Source: Pseudomonadales bacterium
GTDB taxonomy: Bacteria; Pseudomonadota; Gammaproteobacteria; Pseudomonadales; DC-out160
DNA: 64,000 bases
Direction: 5' to 3'
Assembly (NCBI GenBank): GCA_019090455.1
Contig: JAHRWA010000020.1
Location: 1 to 64,000, forward strand
Both the position numbers and the translations under genes were made by a program. Below are positions 19,274 through 28,045 of this stretch, piece by piece. The stretch's first letter is position 1, and the number at the start of each line of letters is the position of its first letter. Under the pieces are notes generated by a model. That model saw nothing but the letters and a program-made list of their open reading frames with translations. It was not told the DNA's origin and did no database searches.

Positions 19274-19612
19274 TGTACTTGCTAATGCAATAAGATTTAC
19301 GACTGCTGTAATAGTAATACTACCCGCTATACCGGAACACGAATCTCAAAAACAGCAAGCAAGAAAAACCATTCCCCCCCCTCCCACACACATCCCTAAC
19401 AAATCCGACCTGAAGGACTCACAGCCTCAACTCAAACACCACTATATTAAACTAAAATGCTACAATAGCATCGATCCAACCGGCGCAGACTTGAACTCCT
19501 TGCGAGAATAGTATCCGTGGTTGCAACCAAGCTTAAAATCTTACTACAGATACTTCGAAATGAAATCAACACTGAATACTGAACTAAACCTTCACTCACG
19601 CATTACCGAGAC

Positions 19613-20386
19613 ATGAACAGCAAACAGGATACCGATGAATTTTATCTAAACTTGGGTTTGAATCCGGGCAGCCCTTGGGAAGATATTCGCCAGTCTTACA
19701 AAAAACTTGCCCAATTGAACCACCCGGATCGTTACAAAGAAGGATCAAGGGAGCAGGAAGAGGCATTGATGAGATTCAAGCTTATTGCTGAAGCCTATCA
19801 AGCTCTATCGGAGGTATTCCAAGAAAAAGTAGCCGAACAGGATATTGAAGTACAGCTATCGCCTGTCGTTACGTCTAATTCAGAAGAAGAATTACCAAAG
19901 CCAACCATAAAAATTGCCAAAAAAAAACACTCACCAGACACAGAAGTTAAACCTAGCTCAAAACTATTACGTTCCCCCACCCATAAAACAATTGGAAATG
20001 CCCTTCTGGTGACGACAATTTTAGGTGTTATCTGGTTTGCCTTACACAAGTCAAGTGAACCTGCGGAACTCAATAGCGAAGAACTCCAGCGAATTGAAAG
20101 TATAAGATTAGAAGCTGAGCTTAAAGCATCCCGAGACAAAACCAACGATACAAGTTTACCACAAGAAATTCTACATTCTGAGCCTAATCACTCACCCGCC
20201 AAGGCAATCGTTACCTTTACGTACGGATCCACGATGACGACCGTACTTGCGGCTCAAGGAACACCCACTTTAAATCACGGCACCATTTGGATATTCGGAG
20301 ACTCAAGGGTCGTGTTTGACAAGAGAGGGAAAGTGACCGACTGGCAATCACACCCTAACAACCCCCTCAATACAAGCCTAAAATAA
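19613..20386 (+). CDS. Membrane-anchored J-domain protein
   Basis: This 257-residue protein begins with a DnaJ domain (residues 8-70) holding the HPD tripeptide at 37-39, so it should stimulate an Hsp70 ATPase. A basic linker and one TM helix (about 127-145) follow. The C-terminal domain has the pattern GSTMTTVLAAQGTPT and WIFGDSRVVFDKRGKVTDW. That pattern resembles the short beta modules often seen at the ends of bacterial proteins with repeats of the type 'tW.yG.s.v.F..GrV..W'. The J-domain is cytoplasmic if the tail is periplasmic. It is divergent from the EPS operon and convergent with the priming transferase. A role in folding EPS machinery is speculation. Confidence 0.8.
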   Translation: MNSKQDTDEFYLNLGLNPGSPWEDIRQSYKKLAQLNHPDRYKEGSREQEEALMRFKLIAEAYQALSEVFQEKVAEQDIEVQLSPVVTSNSEEELPKPTIKIAKKKHSPDTEVKPSSKLLRSPTHKTIGNALLVTTILGVIWFALHKSSEPAELNSEELQRIESIRLEAELKASRDKTNDTSLPQEILHSEPNHSPAKAIVTFTYGSTMTTVLAAQGTPTLNHGTIWIFGDSRVVFDKRGKVTDWQSHPNNPLNTSLK

Positions 20387-20416
20387 TAAACGCAACTGGT
20401 TTCTAATCACCACTCA

Positions 20417-21820
20417 TTAACGAGCACCCTTACCAAATAAAATCACCTCTACTGTTTGTATCAAGATCAATACATCCAGCATTAAACTGTGGTTCTTAAC
20501 GTAATACAGGTCGTATTGAAGTTTCTGAGCGGAATCTTCATCAGATGCACCGTAGGGATAACATAATTGAGCCCACCCTGTTATTCCTGGTTTAACCCTG
20601 TGACGCTCGTCAAAATAAGGAATTGTCTCCGCTAACCTACCGACAAATTCAGGGCGCTCAGGCCTAGGTCCAACGAAACCCATATCACCTTTTAAGACAT
20701 TGAGGATTTGAGGTAATTCGTCTATTCGCACCATTCGGATAACATGACCGACTCGAGTGATACGCGTATCATTTTCTTTAGCCCATTGGGCACCATCTTT
20801 TTCCGCATCTTCACGCATGCTACGAAATTTATATACGTTAAAACAATGACCCTCAAGCCCCACTCGACTCTGCTTGTAAAACACACTGGCGCTGAGCCCG
20901 TCTTCCAATTTAATGGCAATAACAGTCAGTAACATAACCGGCCAAGCGACAAAGAACAAAAGAGAGCTAGCCGCTATATCAAATGCGCGTTTTAACCCAT
21001 CTGTCATTGAATTTTGCGAGAAACCATCTGAAAACACCATCCAGCTAGGATGGAGAAGATCTAATTCTACTTTTCCAGTTTCCCTTTCAAAGAAAGTAAT
21101 AACTTCCACCACATCAATACCGCTCAATTTGCAATCAAGCAATTCATCAAGAGGGAAATGCACTCGACGGTCATCAACTGCCACCACAATCTCATCAATA
21201 CCTTTTTCATCACAAAATTCAAAAAGTCCATTTTCTGGGATACTAAGCACTCGTTCAGCGTCAATCTGAATATCTTCACCGTCCACTTTAACAAAACCGC
21301 TGAGAATAAAACCTCTAGTATCAGATTTTGAAGTTAATCGATCCAAAATATTCTGCGCTCTCCATCCCGCACCCAGAACTAGAACATGCCGTTTCAACAC
21401 CTCTTCATCAACTTTCATGTAAAACAACCAGCGTAAAGCTCCAACCATAAAAAAAGATAACAATGCGGCCAATGCGATGACGCCACGCCCTATAAAAAGG
21501 CTAGGAAATAGATAAAAAATCATGGATAACGCTGTAGAGCCTAAAAAGAAGCTAGCAGCTGTCCTCAACATAACACCTGAAATCCCCTCCCTAAGCCGAG
21601 CTTGATAAACCCCCATCGCCGTCATACTCACGAGTATGACGGCGGAAAAGAATATCGCTCTGGGAAATAACGCACCGAGTAAATCCAGCTCTGTCAAATC
21701 ACTGTAAAATCGCAAATAGGCGCCAATGTAAATTGCTAGCATAAAAATCATGCCTTCAGTAATACCTAACAGCAAATAAGGTAAATGTACGTAATGCTTA
21801 AAGATACGAACATGAGCCAC
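20417..21820 (-). CDS. Undecaprenyl-phosphate sugar phosphotransferase (EPS priming enzyme)
   Basis: This 467-residue protein has four to five N-terminal TM helices, a CoA-binding-like Rossmann segment (HVLVLGAGWRAQNILDRLTS) and the C-terminal bacterial sugar transferase domain from about 270. Motifs are KRAFDIAASSLLFF, QSRVGLEGHCFNVYKFRSM and GDMGFVGPRPERPEFV. It transfers the first sugar phosphate to undecaprenyl phosphate to start EPS repeat synthesis. The start is a GTG with AGGAG eight bases upstream. It is transcribed separately from, but in the same direction as, the main EPS unit. Confidence 0.9.
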   Translation of the reverse strand: MAHVRIFKHYVHLPYLLLGITEGMIFMLAIYIGAYLRFYSDLTELDLLGALFPRAIFFSAVILVSMTAMGVYQARLREGISGVMLRTAASFFLGSTALSMIFYLFPSLFIGRGVIALAALLSFFMVGALRWLFYMKVDEEVLKRHVLVLGAGWRAQNILDRLTSKSDTRGFILSGFVKVDGEDIQIDAERVLSIPENGLFEFCDEKGIDEIVVAVDDRRVHFPLDELLDCKLSGIDVVEVITFFERETGKVELDLLHPSWMVFSDGFSQNSMTDGLKRAFDIAASSLLFFVAWPVMLLTVIAIKLEDGLSASVFYKQSRVGLEGHCFNVYKFRSMREDAEKDGAQWAKENDTRITRVGHVIRMVRIDELPQILNVLKGDMGFVGPRPERPEFVGRLAETIPYFDERHRVKPGITGWAQLCYPYGASDEDSAQKLQYDLYYVKNHSLMLDVLILIQTVEVILFGKGAR

Positions 21821-22313
21821 TCAACATACTCCTGGAAAATCGGTTTCATCAGAAAAATTATACGAAATTAATACATAAGATTACCTATCTGAGAATAGTC
21901 TGCGTTTTTAAACGTAATAGTGAATTATAGATTGTAGCTAAACACTGCCCATTCACTATACCCAAGAACACTAAATGACTGAAATTTGAAAATTCAGTCG
22001 TAAATCATCATCAGATGCATCTTATTTTTTTAACGAGAAGAGTGTTTATTGGTTATCAATCACCTTCAATCAATAGATACTGCAGCCGCATTATCTTATC
22101 AATATGGCTTGGTTTTCAAGGGTTTTTCGATCAGCATATCGCTAAACATTCGGCTCTACTGTAAACTATCCTTCTCCACCATGTCACAACTTTGCTAGCC
22201 GAAACAGCAATTCAAGTCTATTTTATGCTGCATTCCATCCAATATTTTAGATGTGGTTTTTTTCAGATAAATGATACGCCCATAACGGATTTTGAAAGAC
22301 AGGAAACTAAAGT
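21821..22313. other. Divergent intergenic region
   Basis: This 493 bp stretch lies between the minus-strand priming transferase and the plus-strand dehydrogenase. It has an inverted repeat GACTGAA/TTCAGTC (21977-21983 with 21993-21999) and an AT-rich part with T7. No gene was found. It must contain promoters for both sides. Confidence 0.4.
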
Positions 22314-23591
22314 ATGCCAGCTCTTAAACATGCAAAGCTCTGTATTATAGGTTTAGGTTATGTGGGCTTGCCATTGGCCGTGGAGTTTGGAAAGCACTTT
22401 CCCACTATTGGCTTCGATACTAATCGAAATCGTATCGATGAATTATTGGCAGGTCATGACAAAACTTTAGAGATTAATGATGAGGAATTAGGTCTAGCAA
22501 CGCAGCTCAGCTATACCAGCAATAAAAGTCATCTCCATGAGTGTAATGTCTACATCGTTACTGTGCCGACACCTATAGACCAACATAACAATCCCGACTT
22601 ATCGCCACTTCGCTCAGCTAGCAGATTACTGGGAGAAGTCATCACTCAAGGTGATGTCGCCATATTTGAATCCACAGTCTATCCCGGAGCGACAGAAGAA
22701 GTTTGCATCCCCATCATCGAAGAAACCTCTGGACTTACTTTCAACAAGGATTTCTACGCCGGCTATAGCCCCGAAAGAATTAACCCCGGCGACAAGGAAC
22801 ATCGAGTTACTAACATTCTCAAAATAACAGCTGGCTCTACACCTGCAATAGCTGATTTTGTCGACAACCTTTACCAGAAAATCATAACCGCTGGCACTCA
22901 TAAGACCAGTAGCATTCGAGTAGCAGAAGCTGCCAAAGTTATCGAAAATACTCAACGCGACCTCAACATTGCATTAGTCAATGAGCTAGCCCTGATTTTC
23001 AATCAACTCGATATCGACACGCTTGAAGTTCTGGAAGCTGCGGGTACAAAGTGGAACTTTCTACCTTTTAGGCCCGGGCTAGTAGGCGGCCACTGTATTA
23101 GTGTTGACCCCTATTACTTAACGCATAAAGCACAAGAAATCGGCCATCACCCAGAGGTCATACTCGCTGGACGCCGCATCAATGATAGCATGGGGCCTTA
23201 TGTCACAGACCGGGTTATAAAAATAATGACTCGTAGAAAAATACACGTTGTCGACTCAAAAGTTCTTGTTCTCGGCCTAGCTTTTAAAGAGAACTGCCCT
23301 GACCTACGCAATACGCGCGTAATTGACATAATAACTGAGTTTCAGCAATACCATGCCAATGTCGATGTCTACGATCCGTGGGTTAGTAAAAAAGATGCAA
23401 AAGCAGAATACGGAATTAGCCCTGTCAGCCATTTAGTCGCCGGTACATACGACGCCATCATTATTGCCGTTGGTCATCAGCAGTTCAAAGAGATGGGGGT
23501 ACACGCTATCAAAAAACTCGGCAAGAGCACCTCAATCTTATTTGATGTTAAGTATATATTTGATAAAGATGAGGTGGACGGTCGTCTTTAG
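22314..23591 (+). CDS. tviB: UDP-N-acetylhexosamine 6-dehydrogenase (TviB/WbpA type)
   Basis: This 425-residue enzyme of the UDP-glucose/GDP-mannose dehydrogenase family has the NAD site GLGYVG at 13-18, the middle domain with [20 protein letters not shown], and the catalytic cysteine in [11 protein letters not shown] (C261). The closing block is [17 protein letters not shown]. The sequence pattern is that of the N-acetylhexosamine branch (TviB, WbpA) rather than UDP-glucose dehydrogenase. It oxidises UDP-GlcNAc or UDP-GalNAc to the uronic acid for the EPS. An AGGAAA site precedes the ATG. Confidence 0.85.
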   Translation: MPALKHAKLCIIGLGYVGLPLAVEFGKHFPTIGFDTNRNRIDELLAGHDKTLEINDEELGLATQLSYTSNKSHLHECNVYIVTVPTPIDQHNNPDLSPLRSASRLLGEVITQGDVAIFESTVYPGATEEVCIPIIEETSGLTFNKDFYAGYSPERINPGDKEHRVTNILKITAGSTPAIADFVDNLYQKIITAGTHKTSSIRVAEAAKVIENTQRDLNIALVNELALIFNQLDIDTLEVLEAAGTKWNFLPFRPGLVGGHCISVDPYYLTHKAQEIGHHPEVILAGRRINDSMGPYVTDRVIKIMTRRKIHVVDSKVLVLGLAFKENCPDLRNTRVIDIITEFQQYHANVDVYDPWVSKKDAKAEYGISPVSHLVAGTYDAIIIAVGHQQFKEMGVHAIKKLGKSTSILFDVKYIFDKDEVDGRL

Positions 23592-23708
23592 CCGCCGTCA
23601 TTAACCGTTACCGTTGTCGCTAACTATGTTGCAACTTCATGCTAGCACGCACTAAAATAAACGATTGACTCTAATTTTACCGCCCTCCACCCTTTAAGGC
23701 ATTTTTCT

Positions 23709-24716
23709 ATGAAAGTACTTGTCACAGGCACCGCTGGCTTTATCGGCTCTACTTTAGCCATTAGACTTCTAGAGCGAGGTGACGAGGTGATTGGAGTTGA
23801 CAATTTGAATGACTATTATGACGTCAACCTAAAGCTAGCGCGTCTAAATCGAGTCAAACAATATGCTGGATTCACAGAAATACGCGGTGATATTGAAAAC
23901 CGAGACCTAATGGAAAGTACCTTTAAGAAACACAAGCCCAGTCGCGTAGTCAACCTTGCAGCACAAGCCGGCGTGCGCTATTCACTGGAAAATCCCCATG
24001 CCTATATTGAGGCTAATATAATCGGATTTACCAATATTTTAGAAGGCTGCCGTCACCATGAAGTAGAGCATCTGGTATATGCGTCCAGTAGTTCTGTCTA
24101 TGGCGCTAATACAAAAATGCCATTTTCCGTGCACCATAACGTCGATCATCCCGTCAGCCTTTATGCAGCCACAAAAAAAGCGAATGAACTCATGGCGCAT
24201 ACCTATAGCCATCTTTATCAAATTCCAACCACGGGTCTTCGGTTTTTCACAGTGTATGGACCCTGGGGACGGCCAGACATGGCGCTGTTCCTTTTTACAA
24301 AAAACATCCTCGAAGGTAAGCCGATAGACGTATTTAATTACGGCAATCATCGTAGGGATTTCACCTACATTGATGACATCGTGGAAGGCATCATTCGCAC
24401 ACTGGATCATGTGGCTCCCCCTAACCCGAATTGGAACGGCGACGATCCAGACTCTGCCACAAGCAAGGCCCCTTACCGCCTTTACAATATCGGTAACAAT
24501 AGCCCTGTAGAGCTCACTCACTACATCGAGACACTAGAGAAGTGCCTAGGAAAGAAAGCCGAGCAAAACTTGCTACCGCTTCAACTCGGTGATGTACCGG
24601 ACACCTATGCAGATGTTCAGGCGTTAGTTGATGACGTCAATTATCAACCTAAAACCTCTATTGAAGAGGGCATCGCTAATTTTGTCGAATGGTACCGGGA
24701 ATTTTACAAAGTCTAA
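23709..24716 (+). CDS. NAD-dependent epimerase (UDP-glucuronate 4-epimerase-like)
   Basis: This 335-residue extended short-chain dehydrogenase/reductase has GTAGFIG at 7-13, the catalytic Ser/Thr region SSSSVYG and the Y152-x3-K156 pair (LYAATKK). The blocks [19 protein letters not shown] and [19 protein letters not shown] match UDP-glucuronate/galacturonate 4-epimerases. It follows the dehydrogenase by 117 bases and probably epimerises its product or UDP-glucuronate. pgi starts four bases after its stop, so the two are co-transcribed. Confidence 0.88.
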   Translation: MKVLVTGTAGFIGSTLAIRLLERGDEVIGVDNLNDYYDVNLKLARLNRVKQYAGFTEIRGDIENRDLMESTFKKHKPSRVVNLAAQAGVRYSLENPHAYIEANIIGFTNILEGCRHHEVEHLVYASSSSVYGANTKMPFSVHHNVDHPVSLYAATKKANELMAHTYSHLYQIPTTGLRFFTVYGPWGRPDMALFLFTKNILEGKPIDVFNYGNHRRDFTYIDDIVEGIIRTLDHVAPPNPNWNGDDPDSATSKAPYRLYNIGNNSPVELTHYIETLEKCLGKKAEQNLLPLQLGDVPDTYADVQALVDDVNYQPKTSIEEGIANFVEWYREFYKV

Positions 24717-24720
24717 AATA

Positions 24721-26394
24721 ATGCAAAATACAAAACTACCGCATTGGCCAGATGACAAAAAGACCCTCTGGCGAGAACTGCAAGCCTATTACGAAACAAC
24801 CCAACTAGATATCAATGCGCTATTATCCAAGGATATTCTACGCACCGAAAAACTGTCTGTGGATACGGGTACATTATTTCTCGATTTTTCCAAAAACCAA
24901 GTCGATGACAGAGCTCTTAAGTTATTGATTGATCTAGCCGGAGCCTGTGATCTAAAAGAAAAAATCACCCAAATGTTTGATGGAGACCCGGTTAACAATA
25001 CTGAAAAACGTGCGGCTCTTCACACAACGCTACGATGCCCTCACAATGCTGATTTCAAATCCGAAGGAGCTAACCAACAACAAGCACAAGTTCAAGAAAC
25101 ACTAAAAAAAATGACCTCATTTTGCAATGCCATCCACTCAGGCCAGCATCGAGGATATACAGGAAAAACCATCACAGATATTGTTAATTTAGGCGTTGGA
25201 GGTTCTGATCTTGGCCCAAAAATGGCCTGTCATGCGCTTAGAGTTTTTCAACAACCTGGTATCACAACTCACTTCGTTTCCAATATTGATGATACTGATT
25301 TGGGCCACACGTTGGCACACATTAATCCAGAAAAAACCCTGTTTATCGTGGCGTCTAAGTCATTTACAACCCAAGAGACCATGCGAAACGCCAATAGCGC
25401 TAGAGCCTGGTTCCTCGCATCAGCAGAACAAAAAGATATTTGCAGCCACTTCATCGCCGTCTCCTCAAACATTGATAGAGCTGTCACCTTCGGCATAGAA
25501 GAAGACAACGTCTTTCCTTTGTGGAATTGGGTTGGAGGACGTTATTCCTTATGGTCATCCATTGGACTGAGTATTGCTTTGGCAATTGGAATGGATAATT
25601 TTAAAGAACTGCTTGCAGGGGGGCATGAAATGGATGCGCACTTTAGCAACACACCATTTGCTCAGAATGGCCCCGTTATCATGGGCTTATTAGGTATCGT
25701 CTACAGCAATATGCTCAATGTCCCAACACAGGCAATCATACCTTACGATGAGAATCTCACCTTTTTTCCTGACTATCTGCAACAGCTAGAAATGGAAAGC
25801 AACGGTAAAGGTGTCAATAAAAACGGCACGCCTATTACATACCAAACAGGCCAAATACTCTGGGGAAGCATAGGCACCAATTCACAGCATTCTTTTCATC
25901 AGTTATTCCACCAAGGAAAGCACACCTGTAATATTGATTTTTTATTGCCTCTATCCAGCCACTATAACTTAGGAAATCAACACAAATACCTTGTCTCCAA
26001 CTGCTTAGCCCAAGCTCAGGCGCTATTGAAAGGAAAACCGGAAGACGAGATCAAACAGGAATTGATTAGCCAAGGCCTAGATGAAACCGAGGCTTGCAAC
26101 CTTGCACCACACAAAGTCGTGCCCGGCAACAAACCTTCAACGCTAATCTGCTACGAAAAAATGACACCCAGAGTACTGGGTAATTTAATCGCTTTGTACG
26201 AACATAAAGTTTACGTACAAAGCGTCATTTGGGATATCAACCCCTTTGATCAATGGGGAGTTGAATATGGTAAGCAACTTTGTGATTCAATCGAGCCGTA
26301 TTTGAAATCTGATTGCAACACCTCTCCTAAAGGAGTAGATCCATCTACGGCACAAATCATCAGCCGTTACCATCGCTTGAAGCGCAAGAGTTAG
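24721..26394 (+). CDS. pgi: Glucose-6-phosphate isomerase
   Basis: This enzyme of about 557 residues interconverts glucose 6-phosphate and fructose 6-phosphate. Both PGI signatures are visible: the VGGSDLGPKM phosphate loop and GGRYSLWSSIGLSIAL. The catalytic block FPDYLQQLEMESNGKGVNKN and the ending NPFDQWGVEYGKQL are also present. I choose the ATG at 24721, four bases after the epimerase stop. A longer frame starting at 24628 would overlap the epimerase by 89 bases and add a non-conserved tail. Its place here links central metabolism to EPS precursors. Confidence 0.95.
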   Translation: MQNTKLPHWPDDKKTLWRELQAYYETTQLDINALLSKDILRTEKLSVDTGTLFLDFSKNQVDDRALKLLIDLAGACDLKEKITQMFDGDPVNNTEKRAALHTTLRCPHNADFKSEGANQQQAQVQETLKKMTSFCNAIHSGQHRGYTGKTITDIVNLGVGGSDLGPKMACHALRVFQQPGITTHFVSNIDDTDLGHTLAHINPEKTLFIVASKSFTTQETMRNANSARAWFLASAEQKDICSHFIAVSSNIDRAVTFGIEEDNVFPLWNWVGGRYSLWSSIGLSIALAIGMDNFKELLAGGHEMDAHFSNTPFAQNGPVIMGLLGIVYSNMLNVPTQAIIPYDENLTFFPDYLQQLEMESNGKGVNKNGTPITYQTGQILWGSIGTNSQHSFHQLFHQGKHTCNIDFLLPLSSHYNLGNQHKYLVSNCLAQAQALLKGKPEDEIKQELISQGLDETEACNLAPHKVVPGNKPSTLICYEKMTPRVLGNLIALYEHKVYVQSVIWDINPFDQWGVEYGKQLCDSIEPYLKSDCNTSPKGVDPSTAQIISRYHRLKRKS

Positions 26395-26400
26395 TTCGTT

Positions 26401-26446
26401 CCTAGGGAAGCTCTTGCGACAGTTCTTGCCTCTAGGTATCGTTTTT
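26401..26446 (+). terminator. Stem-loop with T-run between pgi and galU
   Basis: CCTAGGGAAG pairs imperfectly with CTTGCCTCTAGG, followed a few bases later by TTTTT (26442-26446). An overlapping CGCAAGAG/CTCTTGCG stem (26383-26390 with 26411-26418) is an alternative fold. It sits between convergent genes and overlaps the end of galU. It is a plausible but not strong intrinsic terminator. Confidence 0.4.
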
Positions 26447-27265
26447 AAAAAAATGGTCATAACAATAATTAGTCGCTTCAACAAAGCCATCTACACTACC
26501 GCAATCGAAGCGGCGCCCTTTAAATCGGTACGCTAGAACGCAACCATCCTGCGCCTGTTTCATTAAAGCGTCGGTAATTTGCAACTCTCCATTTGCGCCA
26601 GGAGGAGTCTCTCTAATAATGTCAAAAATATCTGGAGTCAAAATATAACGACCTATAATGGCATAATTACTGGGTGCATCCTCAGGCTTGGGTTTTTCCA
26701 CCATGCGCGTTACTTGAAACAACCCGTCTTTTATTTGCTCCCCTTCAATAACGCCATATCGATGAATTTCTTCTGTAGGGACTTCTTCAATGGCAACAAT
26801 ACTGCAGCGAAACTGCTTGTATAAACGAACCATTTGGGCCATAACACCATCACCCTCTTGCTCAATGCATAGATCATCTGCTAGAACGACACCAAAGGCC
26901 TCATTTCCTATCGTCTTCTCACCCGTCAATATTGCATGGCCCAGACCTTTCATCTCTCTCTGTCTTGTGTAAGAAAAACTACATTCCTCCATAATGCGGC
27001 GAATACCTTCCAAGTACATTTCTTTACCCGTGCCTTCTATTTGATGCTCCAACTCATAACTGATATCAAAATGATCTTCAATTGCTCTCTTACCTCGCCC
27101 GGTAACAAATGAAATCTCAGCTAGACCCGCCTTAAGAGCCTCTTCTACACCATATTGAACAAGTGGCTTATTGACGATGGGCAACATCTCTTTGGGCATA
27201 GACTTGGTCGCCGGCAAAAAACGAGTACCATAACCCGCAACTGGAAAAAGGCATTTTGTTATCAT
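26432..27265 (-). CDS. galU: UTP-glucose-1-phosphate uridylyltransferase
   Basis: This 277-residue nucleotidyltransferase makes UDP-glucose. The N-terminal signature ITKCLFPVAGYGTRFLPATK with KEMLPIVNKP is diagnostic for GalU. The VVLADDLC and GELQITDAL blocks and the RFDCGSVDGFVEATNYC end are as expected. It converges with pgi, the two genes being 37 bases apart. It completes the set of sugar-nucleotide genes flanking the EPS locus. Confidence 0.95.
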   Translation of the reverse strand: MITKCLFPVAGYGTRFLPATKSMPKEMLPIVNKPLVQYGVEEALKAGLAEISFVTGRGKRAIEDHFDISYELEHQIEGTGKEMYLEGIRRIMEECSFSYTRQREMKGLGHAILTGEKTIGNEAFGVVLADDLCIEQEGDGVMAQMVRLYKQFRCSIVAIEEVPTEEIHRYGVIEGEQIKDGLFQVTRMVEKPKPEDAPSNYAIIGRYILTPDIFDIIRETPPGANGELQITDALMKQAQDGCVLAYRFKGRRFDCGSVDGFVEATNYCYDHFFKNDT

Positions 27266-27526
27266 ATTTTATACTCCCTTATTTTCTACTTTTAAAAGCG
27301 CTATTATTCTTAATGGAATTTGAATGTCGTCCATTATCTAGGCGAATCATTATACCTAAAAACAGACTATTCCCTATAAATTATTGGTATCATTGCTGTC
27401 GTTATCCCAATATCAACTTACTCTACAACCCGTCTTTTACACTAACGCTACTAGCTTAGATCATCTAATCCAATCGAAAGTAAGCCCCCATAAACTTTAA
27501 TTTAATCCGACTAATGAGGCCAACCC

Positions 27527-27928
27527 ATGGAAGTAAAAAAACTCACCACTTTAATTCAAAATGCCACGCCCTTTATTAAATTATTGGACATAGAAATCCT
27601 CAAAGCGGATGGGGATGGTTACGTAGAAATGGAGATGCCTATAAAACCCGAATTCACCCAAGACCTCGGTCATGCGCACGGAGGTGCTATTGGTACACTC
27701 GCAGATTTTGCTGCCAATTTGGCAATTAGGCAGCCCACAGTGACAGTGGAATACAAAATTAACTTTATCGCTCCAGGCGCGGGAGATAAGCTTTTCGCCA
27801 CTGCCGAAACCATTAAACATGGACGACAGCTATCAATCGTTCAGTCAAATATCTACGCCGTAGCTGACGAAAAAAGAACCCTAGTAGCGACCTGTATTGC
27901 GACATTAATCCCCGCTAATCCCAACTAG
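27527..27928 (+). CDS. PaaI-family hotdog thioesterase
   Basis: This 133-residue single hotdog-fold protein has the PaaI signature DLGHAHGGAIGTLADFAANL, in which the HGG and the following Asp form the active site. Family members hydrolyse acyl-CoA thioesters, often aromatic or medium-chain. The substrate is not evident, and neighbours give no clue: galU is divergent and a coiled-coil protein follows after 117 bases. Confidence 0.82.
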   Translation: MEVKKLTTLIQNATPFIKLLDIEILKADGDGYVEMEMPIKPEFTQDLGHAHGGAIGTLADFAANLAIRQPTVTVEYKINFIAPGAGDKLFATAETIKHGRQLSIVQSNIYAVADEKRTLVATCIATLIPANPN

Positions 27929-28045
27929 ACATATCACTCGTTAACCACCTCTTTTCATTCGATATTTTTCCAATTGTGAACCATACTGAGGTTACCCCCA
28001 GAGAAAAAGTGATTTATTTAGAGGGAAGGAACCCACTAAAACCCT

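Larger units (their letters stand above)
19028..19612. other. Divergent regulatory region of the EPS locus
   Basis: This 585 bp gene-free stretch separates the minus-strand EPS genes from the plus-strand J-domain gene. It holds the palindrome at 19242-19273, a third TTGTAC half-site at 19273-19278, an imperfect palindrome beside the export gene, and a C8 tract at 19374-19381. No gene or RNA was recognised. Promoters for both sides should lie here, but I could not place -10/-35 boxes with confidence. Confidence 0.6.

Noticed and set aside
24039..24521. Minus-strand frame of 160 codons
   Set aside because: It overlaps the well-supported epimerase gene on the plus strand and has no recognisable protein.
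24628..24720. Longer N-terminus for pgi
   Set aside because: It would overlap the epimerase by 89 bases and has no similarity to the PGI family. The ATG at 24721 is better.
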